Assembly: GCF_001653975.1 (NCBI RefSeq)
Contig: NZ_CP014639.1
Span: forward strand, 372,001 to 436,000
Direction of reading: 5' to 3'
DNA: 64,000 nt
From: Candidatus Chlamydia sanziniae
GTDB taxonomy: Bacteria > Chlamydiota > Chlamydiia > Chlamydiales > Chlamydiaceae
Part shown: positions 9,196-18,667 of the stretch, in pieces
Layout: the number at the start of each line of letters is the position of its first letter
Numbering within the stretch: the stretch's first letter is position 1
Notes under the pieces: model-generated
What the model saw: the letters and a program-made list of their open reading frames with translations, nothing else
Told to the model about the DNA's origin: nothing
The model's database searches: none
Made by a program: the position numbers and the translations under genes

Positions 9196-10842
9196 TTAAT
9201 TTTGACTATCTTGCATTAAATACTGACTTTGCAAAAAGCTACGTTGTCCTTTCCAATACTGAAAGGAGGTTAAGTTAATAAGATCTTCTACACGAAGCAG
9301 TTTTGCAAAACCAAACAAAAAAGCCAAGAAAATGACACTTTCTGAGAAAAAAGCTGTGGCCTGAGCGGATATAGACGTCAAAGGCCATAGAGGAGTGGTA
9401 AGAGGCTGAAGAAAAATCACACATGTCGTTTGCGTAACAATGTTTAACCCTAGGGTGACCATGCATGCCAATACAGTGGTTAGCATTACTTTTCCTGAGC
9501 GCTTAAAGCTTTTCCAAAGCAATGTAGAATATAGAGCTAATCTTTTTCTTGAGTAATACCAAAGAACATAGAGTTGTATCCAAGCCGTTATTGATGTGGC
9601 ATAGGAAATGCCAGACACATCTTTCAAAATCCAACATCCCAAAATTAAACTAAGGAAAATATTTGCTACTGCAGTGCCGATACCAATAAATAAAGGTGTG
9701 GTGTAATGACGTTGAGCGTAGAAAAGTACAGAGACTAGAGGGGCCAAGGCCATGGGAATGATACTAGCACTATAGCCTCTTAAGACGCGTACAATAGCAT
9801 GTACGGCGCTAGTTGGAAATAGACCGTGTTCGTAAAGAAGCCGCGCTCCTGGTAAAGCAAGGAGGAGCAAACCTACTGTCATAATCACCATAACGGAAAT
9901 CGTAAGATTGAGGACAAACTTCATAAGTTGTAAGCCACGTTCATGATCTTCATGCTGCACACAACGTGAAATAGCAGGAAGAAGAACTGCAAATATGCCG
10001 AAGCCAAACAAATGAATGGGAAGTTGATGGATCTTTATAGAATACATCAAGTATAAGGGGCCAATTTCATCAACATAGCGCGCTAAACAAATATCCGTAA
10101 TCAGATTAAGCTGGAAGACTCCTGAAGAAAGAATCCCTAAAGACAGGGGTGCGAGCAGTGCTTTTATACTATCTTGTTCTTTAGGCACTGTAGTTTCTGC
10201 GTGCGCAAGAAATTTCTTAACACTAGGGACAGTAAAAAGCCATTCAAAACAAAATCCTCCCACCAAAACAATAGCTAATCCTACAATACGCTCCCGGGGA
10301 TCAGCGTTACGAGCAATAATAACAAAAAGAATCCAAATAACATTAACAATAGCGGGAGCTAATCCGACGCTAAAAAATTTGTTTTCGCAATGAAGTAAAG
10401 CGCCATTTACCGTGTACATTACTAAGAAAATACCACAAGGAAGAAGGATCATAGTCAGCAAGATGATATCACTATTTTTTTCCTGAACATAAGGGAAAGT
10501 GATTGCTAACCCTAGCTCAATAAGCAAGGTAAATATCATGGCGGAGTTATTCATAAATCGAGAGAAACGCCGGAAGAAAAAAGCCGCACGATTTACATCT
10601 TGGGTACGTAGAAATTCAAAATGAGGAATGAAGGCTTGTCCTAAAATAGGGCCTCCTAAAATTTTTCTCAAAAAAAAAATCGTTCTAAACCCCAACCAGA
10701 ATGCAGCTACTAGGGGATCTGCACCAAAATAAGTTGCCATTGCGATTTCACGAAATACTCCTGTAATGCGACTACAAGAGGTCCCTGACAAAATATTAAA
10801 AATTGAACGGATTACGGAACCTTCACAGTCTTTTTTATTCAT
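9196..10842 (-). CDS. murJ: Lipid II flippase MurJ (MviN)
   Basis: 548 residues with about 14 membrane segments and the MviN/MurJ N-terminal pattern (GTSCSRITGVFREIAMATYFG, the conserved region around the first helices). The family moves lipid-linked peptidoglycan precursor across the inner membrane. Chlamydiae make a thin peptidoglycan ring at the division septum, so MurJ would feed septal synthesis together with mreC (21773) in this window. Length is normal for the family. The last ~40 residues are hydrophilic (QYWKGQRSFLQSQYLMQ). The start ATG has an A-rich, weak ribosome binding site. It is divergent from nfo, with 67 bases between them. Confidence 0.93.
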   Translation of the reverse strand: MNKKDCEGSVIRSIFNILSGTSCSRITGVFREIAMATYFGADPLVAAFWLGFRTIFFLRKILGGPILGQAFIPHFEFLRTQDVNRAAFFFRRFSRFMNNSAMIFTLLIELGLAITFPYVQEKNSDIILLTMILLPCGIFLVMYTVNGALLHCENKFFSVGLAPAIVNVIWILFVIIARNADPRERIVGLAIVLVGGFCFEWLFTVPSVKKFLAHAETTVPKEQDSIKALLAPLSLGILSSGVFQLNLITDICLARYVDEIGPLYLMYSIKIHQLPIHLFGFGIFAVLLPAISRCVQHEDHERGLQLMKFVLNLTISVMVIMTVGLLLLALPGARLLYEHGLFPTSAVHAIVRVLRGYSASIIPMALAPLVSVLFYAQRHYTTPLFIGIGTAVANIFLSLILGCWILKDVSGISYATSITAWIQLYVLWYYSRKRLALYSTLLWKSFKRSGKVMLTTVLACMVTLGLNIVTQTTCVIFLQPLTTPLWPLTSISAQATAFFSESVIFLAFLFGFAKLLRVEDLINLTSFQYWKGQRSFLQSQYLMQDSQN

Positions 10843-10909
10843 TAAAATCTTTTTCTCTCATAAAACTTAAGCTTATCCATTATCATACAGAGATTTTTGG
10901 AGCATTAGA

Positions 10910-11788
10910 ATGAAAATTCTTCCTCACCCTCAAGTTCTCTTACTCGGTGCCCATACATCAACTGCTGGTGGGCTTGATCGAGCTCTTTATGAAGGTCAAA
11001 ATATTGGAGCTTCTACGGTACAAATTTTTACAGCAAACCAAAGGCAATGGCAACGACGTCCTCTTACAAAAGAAGCCGTGGATGCTTTCCAAACAGGGCT
11101 AAAAGAAACAGGGTTATCTTATATTATGAGTCATGCCGGTTACCTAATCAACCCTGGAGCTCCTGATCCTGCAATTTTAGAGAAAAGTCGCATTGGCTTA
11201 TATCAAGAAATAGAAGCTTGCATTACTTTAGGAATATCTTTCGTAAATTTTCATCCCGGGGCAGCAATTTCATCTTCTAAAGAAACGTGTCTTGATAAAA
11301 TCATTTCTAGTTTTACTACTGCGGCTTCTTTGTTTGAAGATGCTCCTCCTCTAGTGGTTTTATTAGAAACTACAGCGGGTCAGGGAACTCTTATAGGAAG
11401 CACGTTTGAAGAACTTGGATATTTAATTCAAGGTCTCAAACATAAAATTCCTGTAGGTATCTGTGTGGATACCTGTCATATTTTTGCTGCAGGTTACGAT
11501 ATTACTTCTGCTGCGAATTGGAAGCAAGTTCTCAAAGAATTTGATCAGCATATTGGTTTATCTTATTTACGAGCTCTGCATTTGAATGACTCTATGTTTC
11601 CTTTGGGTGCTAAGAAAGATCGTCATGCACCTATTGGAGAAGGTTATATAGGTCAGGAGTGTTTTAAATTTCTCATGACAGATAACCAAACAAGGAACAT
11701 TCCTAAATACTTAGAGACACCAGGAGGACCTGATTTGTGGATCAAGGAAATTCAAACATTATTACAGTTTACAAAAATGAGGAGTTAA
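10910..11788 (+). CDS. nfo: Endonuclease IV
   Basis: 292 residues, an AP-endonuclease family 2 TIM barrel. It cuts the phosphodiester 5' to abasic sites in base-excision repair, using three zinc ions. Visible motifs are [11 protein letters not shown] near the N terminus, [36 protein letters not shown] (metal-binding Glu), [13 protein letters not shown] (metal Asp/His), [22 protein letters not shown] and LETPGGPD. All metal-ligand motifs appear intact. GGAG seven bases before the ATG supports the start. It is divergent from murJ and works in the same pathway as ung (59005). Confidence 0.96.
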   Translation: MKILPHPQVLLLGAHTSTAGGLDRALYEGQNIGASTVQIFTANQRQWQRRPLTKEAVDAFQTGLKETGLSYIMSHAGYLINPGAPDPAILEKSRIGLYQEIEACITLGISFVNFHPGAAISSSKETCLDKIISSFTTAASLFEDAPPLVVLLETTAGQGTLIGSTFEELGYLIQGLKHKIPVGICVDTCHIFAAGYDITSAANWKQVLKEFDQHIGLSYLRALHLNDSMFPLGAKKDRHAPIGEGYIGQECFKFLMTDNQTRNIPKYLETPGGPDLWIKEIQTLLQFTKMRS

Positions 11789-11819
11789 AAACATCGTCTT
11801 GTAGAAAAACAATGTTTTT
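11787..11819. terminator. Inverted repeat between nfo and rpsD
   Basis: AAAAACAT and ATGTTTTT are complementary across a 17-base loop in the convergent gap. The right arm ends in a T-run on the plus strand, and the complement does the same on the minus strand. The loop is long, so the call is weak. Confidence 0.35.
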
Positions 11820-11844
11820 AAGCACATTTTACTATGGAATCGAT

Positions 11845-12474
11845 TTATGTTCTATGAGCGAGAAACTCACAAACTACAGAGACATTGATGGGTAGGGGAA
11901 GCTGAGCTTCTATTTGATCTTGCTCTGGAGAGAGCAAGAGTTCCCCTTTATAGTTCACTTTATCTAAAGAAACGTAGGAAGGCAAAGAGCTTTCATCTTT
12001 ATTTTCTAAAGCTTCTTTTACTGACTGAAGTTTTTTAGATTTTTCTTTTAAAGAAATTTGCATCCCAGGACGCAGGAAAAAGGATCGCCTATCTACTCGT
12101 CGTCCGTTGACTAATATATGCCCATGAGAAACAAGTTGCTGTGCAGCAAAAATAGTCTTAGCAAAGCCCATACGATAGACCATATTGTCAAGGCGACATT
12201 CGAACTTTTCTAGAAACATTTTTGTGACGCTACCTTGCTTTTTAGAAATTGCTTTAAATGCCTTCACTAATTGCTTTTCTAAAATCATCCCATAGCAAGC
12301 TTTGAGCTTTTGCTTTTCTTCAAGCTGGAGGCCATAATCAGACTTTTTCTTTCTTTGCATACCGTGCTGACCGGGGGGGTGGGGCTTTTTCAACAAAGGA
12401 TTTCGGCTTCTGCCAAAAATATTTGCGCCAAAACGCCTTGCCACTCTGTTTTTAGGGCCGCAATATCGAGCCAT
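11845..12474 (-). CDS. rpsD: 30S ribosomal protein S4
   Basis: 209 residues from the ATG at [14 protein letters not shown]; a TTG nine bases further upstream is disfavoured. AAGGA lies about nine bases before the ATG. The N-terminal rRNA-binding part carries KPHPPGQHG, and the S4 RNA-binding domain follows ([12 protein letters not shown] through [17 protein letters not shown]). S4 nucleates 30S assembly and in many bacteria represses its own operon. Here it stands alone, separated from the main ribosomal operons, divergent from trhO and convergent with nfo. Confidence 0.97.
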   Translation of the reverse strand: MARYCGPKNRVARRFGANIFGRSRNPLLKKPHPPGQHGMQRKKKSDYGLQLEEKQKLKACYGMILEKQLVKAFKAISKKQGSVTKMFLEKFECRLDNMVYRMGFAKTIFAAQQLVSHGHILVNGRRVDRRSFFLRPGMQISLKEKSKKLQSVKEALENKDESSLPSYVSLDKVNYKGELLLSPEQDQIEAQLPLPINVSVVCEFLAHRT

Positions 12475-12689
12475 GTATTTCAATCCTTATGTATAGTCAT
12501 TGTAAATGCTCGTCAATCCCTTTGCTCGTTTAATTGGGAATGCAGATACTCTTGGCATAGTTCCTTACAGAAGAGGTGGCGCAAAATAAATGCATACTCA
12601 TCTAACTTGACAAAATACCAATGAACATTTTAGTCCTCACAGCAATTTTCTACAATGAAATTATTTCCGAAATAAGTTAGGATCTTTTT

Positions 12690-13709
12690 ATGAAAAAAAG
12701 TTACTATGCTCTTGCTTACTACTCCATCACTCCTGTAGAGAATCCTCATGAAGAAATTGCTTTGCATAAAAAATTTCTACAAAATTTAGATGTAGCTTGT
12801 CGCATCTATATTTCCGAGCAAGGAATTAATGGTCAACTTAGCGGTTATTATCTCGATGCAGAGTATTACATGGATTGGCTTAAGCAACGTCCTTGTTTTC
12901 TCGGAATAAAATTTAAAATACATCACATTAAAGAAAACATTTTTCCCAGAATTACAGTGAAATATCGCAAAGAACTTGCAACGTTGGGATGTAATGTTGA
13001 TCTTTCTTTACAAGCTAAGCATATTTCTCCTCAAGAATGGCATGCAAAATTACAACAAAACCAATGCTTAGTTTTAGACGTGAGAAATAACTATGAGTGG
13101 AAAATCGGGCATTTTGAAAATGCTCTTCTCCCAAATATTAAAACTTTTCGAGAATTTCCTCTTTATGCTGAACGTTTAGTTCAAGAATATGACCCTGAAA
13201 CTACTCCCATTATGATGTACTGCACAGGAGGAATTCGCTGTGAGTTGTATTCCCCTCTCGTATTAGAAAAGGGTTTTAAAGAGGTATATCAGCTGGATGG
13301 GGGTGTGATTGCCTACGGTCAACACGTAGGGACAGGAAAATGGTTAGGAAAATTATTTGTTTTTGATGATCGTTTAGCAATTCCTATTGATGAACAAAAC
13401 CCTAACGTTGCGTCAATAGCTTCTTGCTCTTATTGTTCTATTTCGTCTGATTCTTATTATAATTGTGCAAATACTGATTGTAATTTGCTTTTTTTATGTT
13501 GTAAGGATTGTATTTCCCAACATTATGGATGTTGTTCTCCAGAATGTCTAAGAAGCCCTCGCCTTCGTAAATTCAATGCTTCGCGAGGCAATAAGCCTTT
13601 TCGACGTATTCATTTATGTGAAACAGGGAGCGACACAGAAGAAGTCTTAAGCTGTTCTACAAGTTCATTAGTTCAACAAACTTATCGTGCAGAAGTCTCA
13701 CTAAAATAA
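12690..13709 (+). CDS. trhO: tRNA uridine 5-hydroxylation rhodanese-family protein (TrhO/YceA)
   Basis: 339 residues. The N-terminal acylphosphatase-like part (to about residue 95) is followed by a rhodanese domain (LVLDVRNNYEWKIGHFENA to LDGGVIAYGQ) with active-site cysteine in YCTGGIRCE, and then a Cys-rich C-terminal region (about 248-290) with paired CxxC-type motifs likely to bind zinc. E. coli TrhO uses O2 to form 5-hydroxyuridine at tRNA position 34. AGGA upstream of the ATG supports the start. The gene stands alone: divergent from rpsD, convergent with the LplT-like gene, with 184 bases downstream and no gene in that gap. Confidence 0.92.
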   Translation: MKKSYYALAYYSITPVENPHEEIALHKKFLQNLDVACRIYISEQGINGQLSGYYLDAEYYMDWLKQRPCFLGIKFKIHHIKENIFPRITVKYRKELATLGCNVDLSLQAKHISPQEWHAKLQQNQCLVLDVRNNYEWKIGHFENALLPNIKTFREFPLYAERLVQEYDPETTPIMMYCTGGIRCELYSPLVLEKGFKEVYQLDGGVIAYGQHVGTGKWLGKLFVFDDRLAIPIDEQNPNVASIASCSYCSISSDSYYNCANTDCNLLFLCCKDCISQHYGCCSPECLRSPRLRKFNASRGNKPFRRIHLCETGSDTEEVLSCSTSSLVQQTYRAEVSLK

Positions 13710-13893
13710 GAGAATACACCAAATAACTGACTGTTCTACATAACATAATATGCATTCATTAGATTGTGTTATTCTTTATTTCCACGTACTCAAAAAAATC
13801 TTCTTATCAGAATGACGTGGATGGGAAAGATTTCCTTGTCCAAGAAGGGGGGATATGATGCACAAACAAGAAAGAAATTAACAGCTTTATGCA

Positions 13894-15594
13894 CTAGTTC
13901 GGCTGCAAAGATAACGTATAACAATTTTGTATTCCTTTTTGTTTATGCGAAAGCAGAATATGGTGTAATTGAATGTTTCGAGTTAATAATACAGATTCGA
14001 ATTTCACAATATTTTCAGGAGTCCCCAAGCAAACGATACCTACATCAGGCAATTTGTGTAACATCATTTGTATCCGCTCTGCCTGAAGAATTGCCCAAGC
14101 CTTCCATACTTCAGGTTCAACAGTAGTTTCTAGATGGTTAACGACTGTAGGAACACAATGAAAAATGAGCTGCGTAGTCCATACAGGCTGTAATTGTTCA
14201 TCTAAAATAAATACTATGCCACGCATAATTTTAGGCAACATAGCTAGGATACGTCGTACTTCCCTAAAACTACCTGCTTTTATGAAGTAACACTGGGCTG
14301 TAGAAGATTTTGGGACTTTGAGATGCGGTCCTAACTGTTTTTTTAATATGAAAGCTAAAAATAAACGATAGACGGATTCTTTCCAAAGCCATAGAGACCA
14401 GATACCCACAGCAAGCACTATCCAGCCCAGACACAAGAAGCTAGCTTCAGGAGAAAGATGAAGACCACTACCAAGGACTCGAACAACACCTGCGGTTACT
14501 AGCACGCCAAAAAAGTCTAAAAAGTTATTCACAGCTAGGATTTGCCCACGTTTATGCTCTGGACTCACATATTGTATGTAAGTGTGTAGAGGAACTTGAT
14601 AAATACCACCGAAAAAACCCAAAAGGAGCAGAAACAATATGACGAAAGTTAGAGAATAGGAGAAGATGTACAACCCCATAAAGACTAGAGCAATTCCAAT
14701 AATAGCCAATGGAGTATAACTCAGTTTGATGTCCTTACCAGATATCCGTCCTGTAATGTATGACCCAACTCCTACACCCAAAGCTACTAGAGGAAATAGA
14801 TATCCCCCGTAATGCTTAGGATATTTTAAAGTAAATTCTACAAAAGAAATAATCTCAAGTTGTATGTAGGCCCCTATTAATAAGAAAAATGCAGATAGAA
14901 AAATTGAGGTCGTTAAATAGTGAATTTGTCGTGTATCTTTTAAAATCTTCCAGAGGTCTTTAAAACTTGCAAAAGTAATTTTCTGACTAAAATTTTTAAT
15001 ATTACTTGGTCGAATGTGAAAAGAGATCACTGTACTAATTATAGATAAAACAACGCATAACATTGCCGGCCAAATATAATTATTGATATGCAAGTGCTGT
15101 GTAAGATCTACAAGAATTGGAGCAAAACAGGATCCCAAAATACTTCCTGTATAGGTAGCTGCAGTCATAATACCATTTGCTCGAGATAATTGCTCCAAAG
15201 GTAACATTTCAGGGAGTATTCCCATCTTTGCAGGGCCAAAGACTGTTGTGTGGCACGCCATTATAATTAAAACTATATAGCCACCTAACACGGACTGTAT
15301 AAAGAAAAAATAGGCACCGCAGAGGGTACAGACTATTTCAATAAAACGTGTCGCTAGGATAATATTTCGTTTCTGGTAACGATCTGATAAACTTCCTGCC
15401 AATGGGGCTAACAGAAGAAAGGGAAGGGCGAAAAAGAAACTTACACAGGATAAAATTTTTGCATTTTCTGTTAAAGTTTTACCTTCTAGTAAAAAAAAAA
15501 CTAGAAGAAACTTGTATAAATTATCATTGATAATTGTAAGAAAATGCGTTGTTACTAATGCTTGGAAAGACTTTTTGTGCATGGAAATATTCAT
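13894..15594 (-). CDS. LplT-like major facilitator transporter with extra C-terminal domain
   Basis: 566 residues from an ATG with GGGA just upstream; a TTG four codons earlier is possible. Residues 1 to ~425 form a 12-helix MFS domain with the loop signature AGSLSDRYQKR. The region TTVFGPAKMGILPEML followed by LSRANG is typical of LplT/YgeD lysophospholipid transporters. The last ~140 residues are soluble and not part of LplT; they lack acyltransferase HxxxxD or AMP-binding signatures, so this is not an Aas fusion. Substrate is inferred from the family; import of host lysolipids would suit an intracellular bacterium. Its ATG overlaps the ATG of divergent recC inside one CATG. Confidence 0.82.
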   Translation of the reverse strand: MNISMHKKSFQALVTTHFLTIINDNLYKFLLVFFLLEGKTLTENAKILSCVSFFFALPFLLLAPLAGSLSDRYQKRNIILATRFIEIVCTLCGAYFFFIQSVLGGYIVLIIMACHTTVFGPAKMGILPEMLPLEQLSRANGIMTAATYTGSILGSCFAPILVDLTQHLHINNYIWPAMLCVVLSIISTVISFHIRPSNIKNFSQKITFASFKDLWKILKDTRQIHYLTTSIFLSAFFLLIGAYIQLEIISFVEFTLKYPKHYGGYLFPLVALGVGVGSYITGRISGKDIKLSYTPLAIIGIALVFMGLYIFSYSLTFVILFLLLLGFFGGIYQVPLHTYIQYVSPEHKRGQILAVNNFLDFFGVLVTAGVVRVLGSGLHLSPEASFLCLGWIVLAVGIWSLWLWKESVYRLFLAFILKKQLGPHLKVPKSSTAQCYFIKAGSFREVRRILAMLPKIMRGIVFILDEQLQPVWTTQLIFHCVPTVVNHLETTVEPEVWKAWAILQAERIQMMLHKLPDVGIVCLGTPENIVKFESVLLTRNIQLHHILLSHKQKGIQNCYTLSLQPN

Positions 15595-18500
15595 GAATCC
15601 CGTCAAACACTGCCAAGTATGCTTTAGTAATTCACCTCAAAAACTTGTAGCAAAGCTTACTGAGGATCTCACTTCAATTTACCAACATCCCTTTATAAAA
15701 AAATGGATTCTGGTTGCGAATACAACAACAGGTCACTGGGCACGAAAACAAATTGTAGATGCTACAGCAAATCATATTTTTATGGGACCTACCATTTTTA
15801 CGTCTTCAGATTCTATTGTCAAACATTTATTTGTAGATATCTGTGGCACACACCCTCAAATGCCTGATTACATGACACTGCCTGTACTTATAAATGAAAT
15901 TTTAGAAAACCCAGACTCTACTTTTCTACTTCCTCAAAAAACAGCTGGATACGCATCAAAGTTTACCTATGATGCTGCAAAAAAATTAGCAACAGCTTTT
16001 AAAATTTTTTATACATTTTCACAAATTCCTACGGATGATGCGGTTTGTTATCAAAAATTATTTCAATATTTGACAACCCTTTTTTCTTCTCAAGAGGAAA
16101 TTTTCTCAAAAATTTTACATATACTTCCTTCAAAACAGCCTCCCTATTCTTTGCATATTTTTGGATACGCTAACCTTCCTCAACACATTACAGAATTTTT
16201 TACCAAGATCAGTGCCTTTTTTCCCGTATATTTTTACTGTTTTTCCCCAAGCCAGGAGTATTTTGGAGATTTGCTCTCAGATAAAGCTATCGATTTTGTG
16301 TGGCGACATCTTCACGATTCTCCAAGTAAACAGGCTTGGAAACATTACATCTTTACCGATAGGCAGACATTACTTGCCAACCTCTCGCATAAATCTCAAG
16401 TATCTCAAAATTTCTTCTTAGATCGCGAGATAGATTCTACTGAGATTTTTGTCTCTCCTACGGCAAATTCTTCCTTAGCGGTTATACAAAATGCGTTTTT
16501 AAATCTCAGGCCAACGCCCTTACAAGAGGTTTCTGAGGCTAAACAAACAATAACCATTGACCATGCGCATAATATTGCTAGAGAAGTCCAAGAAACTTTT
16601 CTTAAAGTCACCACACTCTTAAACCAAGGAATCGCTCCTGAAGAAATTTTTATTCTTTCTTCGCATATAGACAATTATACTGTACATTTAAAAGCTACGT
16701 TTCAACCTTATGTACCTCTATATTTCACTGAGGAAGCTACTTTATCTTCTGAAGATTTAAGAGGAAAAATCGTTCTACTCTCATCGATTTTACAAACACA
16801 AGGGGATCAGTATTGTCTCTTCCAATTATTGACACACCCACAATTACAAAGTCCTGTTGAGCCAAACAAAACTCACTACCTTGTGAAAAAGTTAGCTAAG
16901 GAGTGGATTAAAATTCCCATACAAGAGATTGCTCTAAAGCAACATATAAAATCTCTCGGAGACCGTATCTTAAAAGAATATCCTTTTATTGAAGAAGAAG
17001 GACGTGTTAGTCAAGTAGAAATTTGGGAAACTACGCTTCCTTTAATTTATGAAATTCAAGAGTTGCTTAATGTTTACCATACAACTACATCGACATATGA
17101 AAAGCATTTTGAAGTCATCTTTTCTTTTTTAGAAAAGACTTTCAAATTATCTTCTGATGAACTGTTGTTGATTGCTTCGTTGAAAAATACTTTATTACCA
17201 ACCTATGCGACTTCGAAGTGTTCGTTACTTTTTTTTACTGATTTTTGTTTGGATTTTTTGAGGCATTTTTATAATAGCAGTCCTATTTACAACAAACCGG
17301 GTCCTTACGTTGGTAGGCTAGCTGATCTTAGTTTTATTCCTAAAGGCTATACATTTATTTTAGGAGCCAATCATTCACAAGAATCTTTAGACGTTTTAGA
17401 TATCTTAGATAGAGCAACGACTCACGAAGAACTTGCTTTTTCCTCATCAGAAGACGAAGAAAATTTTCATTTTCTACAAATTCTTGTTTCTACAAAATAC
17501 GCACTTCATATCAGCTATTTATCTTCTATTCTACATCCTCAACTTCCCAGTGCTTTTGTGAACTATATCCAAGAGGATGCGAATCTTCCTGTACATTCTC
17601 TACCTATGAAAGCTTATGCTCCTGTTTCTTTTGCAAAGAAAACACGAATGCATGCTTCCCAAGCTTACTATTATCGCCTTGCTAAGTCCTTTTGTTCTCA
17701 AAAATTTCATTTTCCATCTTTGTTTCAATCGATTTCCTCATTTCCAATTCTTCCTTGTCACCTTTCTCTTTTACAATTAGTGAAAAGTATTCTATCTCCT
17801 CTCGATCTCTTCTTAAAGTTGAACTATAATCTTTACTTCTCTTCACCACAAATCTTGGGGAAACGTCCCAAGTTCTTTCCGACGAAATATCACCTGACCG
17901 ACTTTTGGAATCATTGCTTTCTAGATACCCCTCAAGATTTTAGTATTCATTTTGCTTCTCCTTTTTCTGAAGAACAATTTTGTAATTATAAAGAGAACAT
18001 GCATCTTTGGTTTCATTCTATAAGTAAGAAATCGAAACAAATTCCTTATAGCGTGGTTCTTTCTTCATCATTATTTCAAGATATGCCTTCTAAACAGTCT
18101 GTGCTTCTTCCTCCTGTCGAGCTTACTTCTTCTCAAACTACAATAAAGATTCATGGAACAATCCATGGAGTATGTGATGAAGGACTATACTTTTGTGCTA
18201 TTGATCCTAGTGCCTTAATAAAAAAAACCACAAAAAAAACAAATAGACTGCCTGACACCGCTTTCGAACTTGAAGCCCTTCTTGAAAGATATATTGCTAT
18301 GGCAATATTACAATTTACAGGTCAACTTCCTTCAAAAGCACAATTATTCAAACTCGTCTCTTTTGAAGCTTATGAAAACATAGCTTTACCTTTTTCGAAT
18401 CCGGAAAAATATCTTCTTAGAGTCCTTGAGGTTTATCAGATGATGTGTTCTCAACCGATTCCCTTAATTTCTCCTGTGTGCTGGCAATACCTTCATGATG

Positions 18501-18667
18501 GGGAAAAGTTTCAACAGATCGTATGTAAGACAATAAAAGAAGAGGTGGAAAATCCTTTTCGTTCTATATTTTGGAAATTTCATAATCGTAATTTTCAAGA
18601 CATGTTCAATGAATTTGATGAATCTCAACGTTTAAAAATATTATCTCTTTTTAAGGGACCTCTGTGA
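15593..18667 (+). CDS. recC: Exodeoxyribonuclease V gamma subunit RecC
   Basis: 1024 residues from the ATG at MNPVKHCQ, chosen because RecC homology starts with the following CFSNSPQKLVAKL; an upstream GTG-type extension lies inside the divergent transporter. RecC is an inactive helicase/nuclease fold that holds RecB and RecD and scans for Chi. The protein is shorter than the E. coli subunit (about 1120) and divergent. The C-terminal inactive nuclease-like part includes the segment IAMAILQFTGQLPSKAQLFKL. The stop overlaps the recB start by four bases (GTGA), implying translational coupling. Confidence 0.9.
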   Translation: MNPVKHCQVCFSNSPQKLVAKLTEDLTSIYQHPFIKKWILVANTTTGHWARKQIVDATANHIFMGPTIFTSSDSIVKHLFVDICGTHPQMPDYMTLPVLINEILENPDSTFLLPQKTAGYASKFTYDAAKKLATAFKIFYTFSQIPTDDAVCYQKLFQYLTTLFSSQEEIFSKILHILPSKQPPYSLHIFGYANLPQHITEFFTKISAFFPVYFYCFSPSQEYFGDLLSDKAIDFVWRHLHDSPSKQAWKHYIFTDRQTLLANLSHKSQVSQNFFLDREIDSTEIFVSPTANSSLAVIQNAFLNLRPTPLQEVSEAKQTITIDHAHNIAREVQETFLKVTTLLNQGIAPEEIFILSSHIDNYTVHLKATFQPYVPLYFTEEATLSSEDLRGKIVLLSSILQTQGDQYCLFQLLTHPQLQSPVEPNKTHYLVKKLAKEWIKIPIQEIALKQHIKSLGDRILKEYPFIEEEGRVSQVEIWETTLPLIYEIQELLNVYHTTTSTYEKHFEVIFSFLEKTFKLSSDELLLIASLKNTLLPTYATSKCSLLFFTDFCLDFLRHFYNSSPIYNKPGPYVGRLADLSFIPKGYTFILGANHSQESLDVLDILDRATTHEELAFSSSEDEENFHFLQILVSTKYALHISYLSSILHPQLPSAFVNYIQEDANLPVHSLPMKAYAPVSFAKKTRMHASQAYYYRLAKSFCSQKFHFPSLFQSISSFPILPCHLSLLQLVKSILSPLDLFLKLNYNLYFSSPQILGKRPKFFPTKYHLTDFWNHCFLDTPQDFSIHFASPFSEEQFCNYKENMHLWFHSISKKSKQIPYSVVLSSSLFQDMPSKQSVLLPPVELTSSQTTIKIHGTIHGVCDEGLYFCAIDPSALIKKTTKKTNRLPDTAFELEALLERYIAMAILQFTGQLPSKAQLFKLVSFEAYENIALPFSNPEKYLLRVLEVYQMMCSQPIPLISPVCWQYLHDGEKFQQIVCKTIKEEVENPFRSIFWKFHNRNFQDMFNEFDESQRLKILSLFKGPL

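Noticed and set aside
13776..13823. CCACGT/ACGTGG inverted repeat after trhO
   Set aside because: Six-base arms across a loop of more than 30 bases; no U-tract, likely chance.
13764..14126. 120-codon plus-strand frame at the end of the LplT-like gene
   Set aside because: Mostly antisense to the transporter's C-terminal domain; no recognisable protein and no ribosome binding site.
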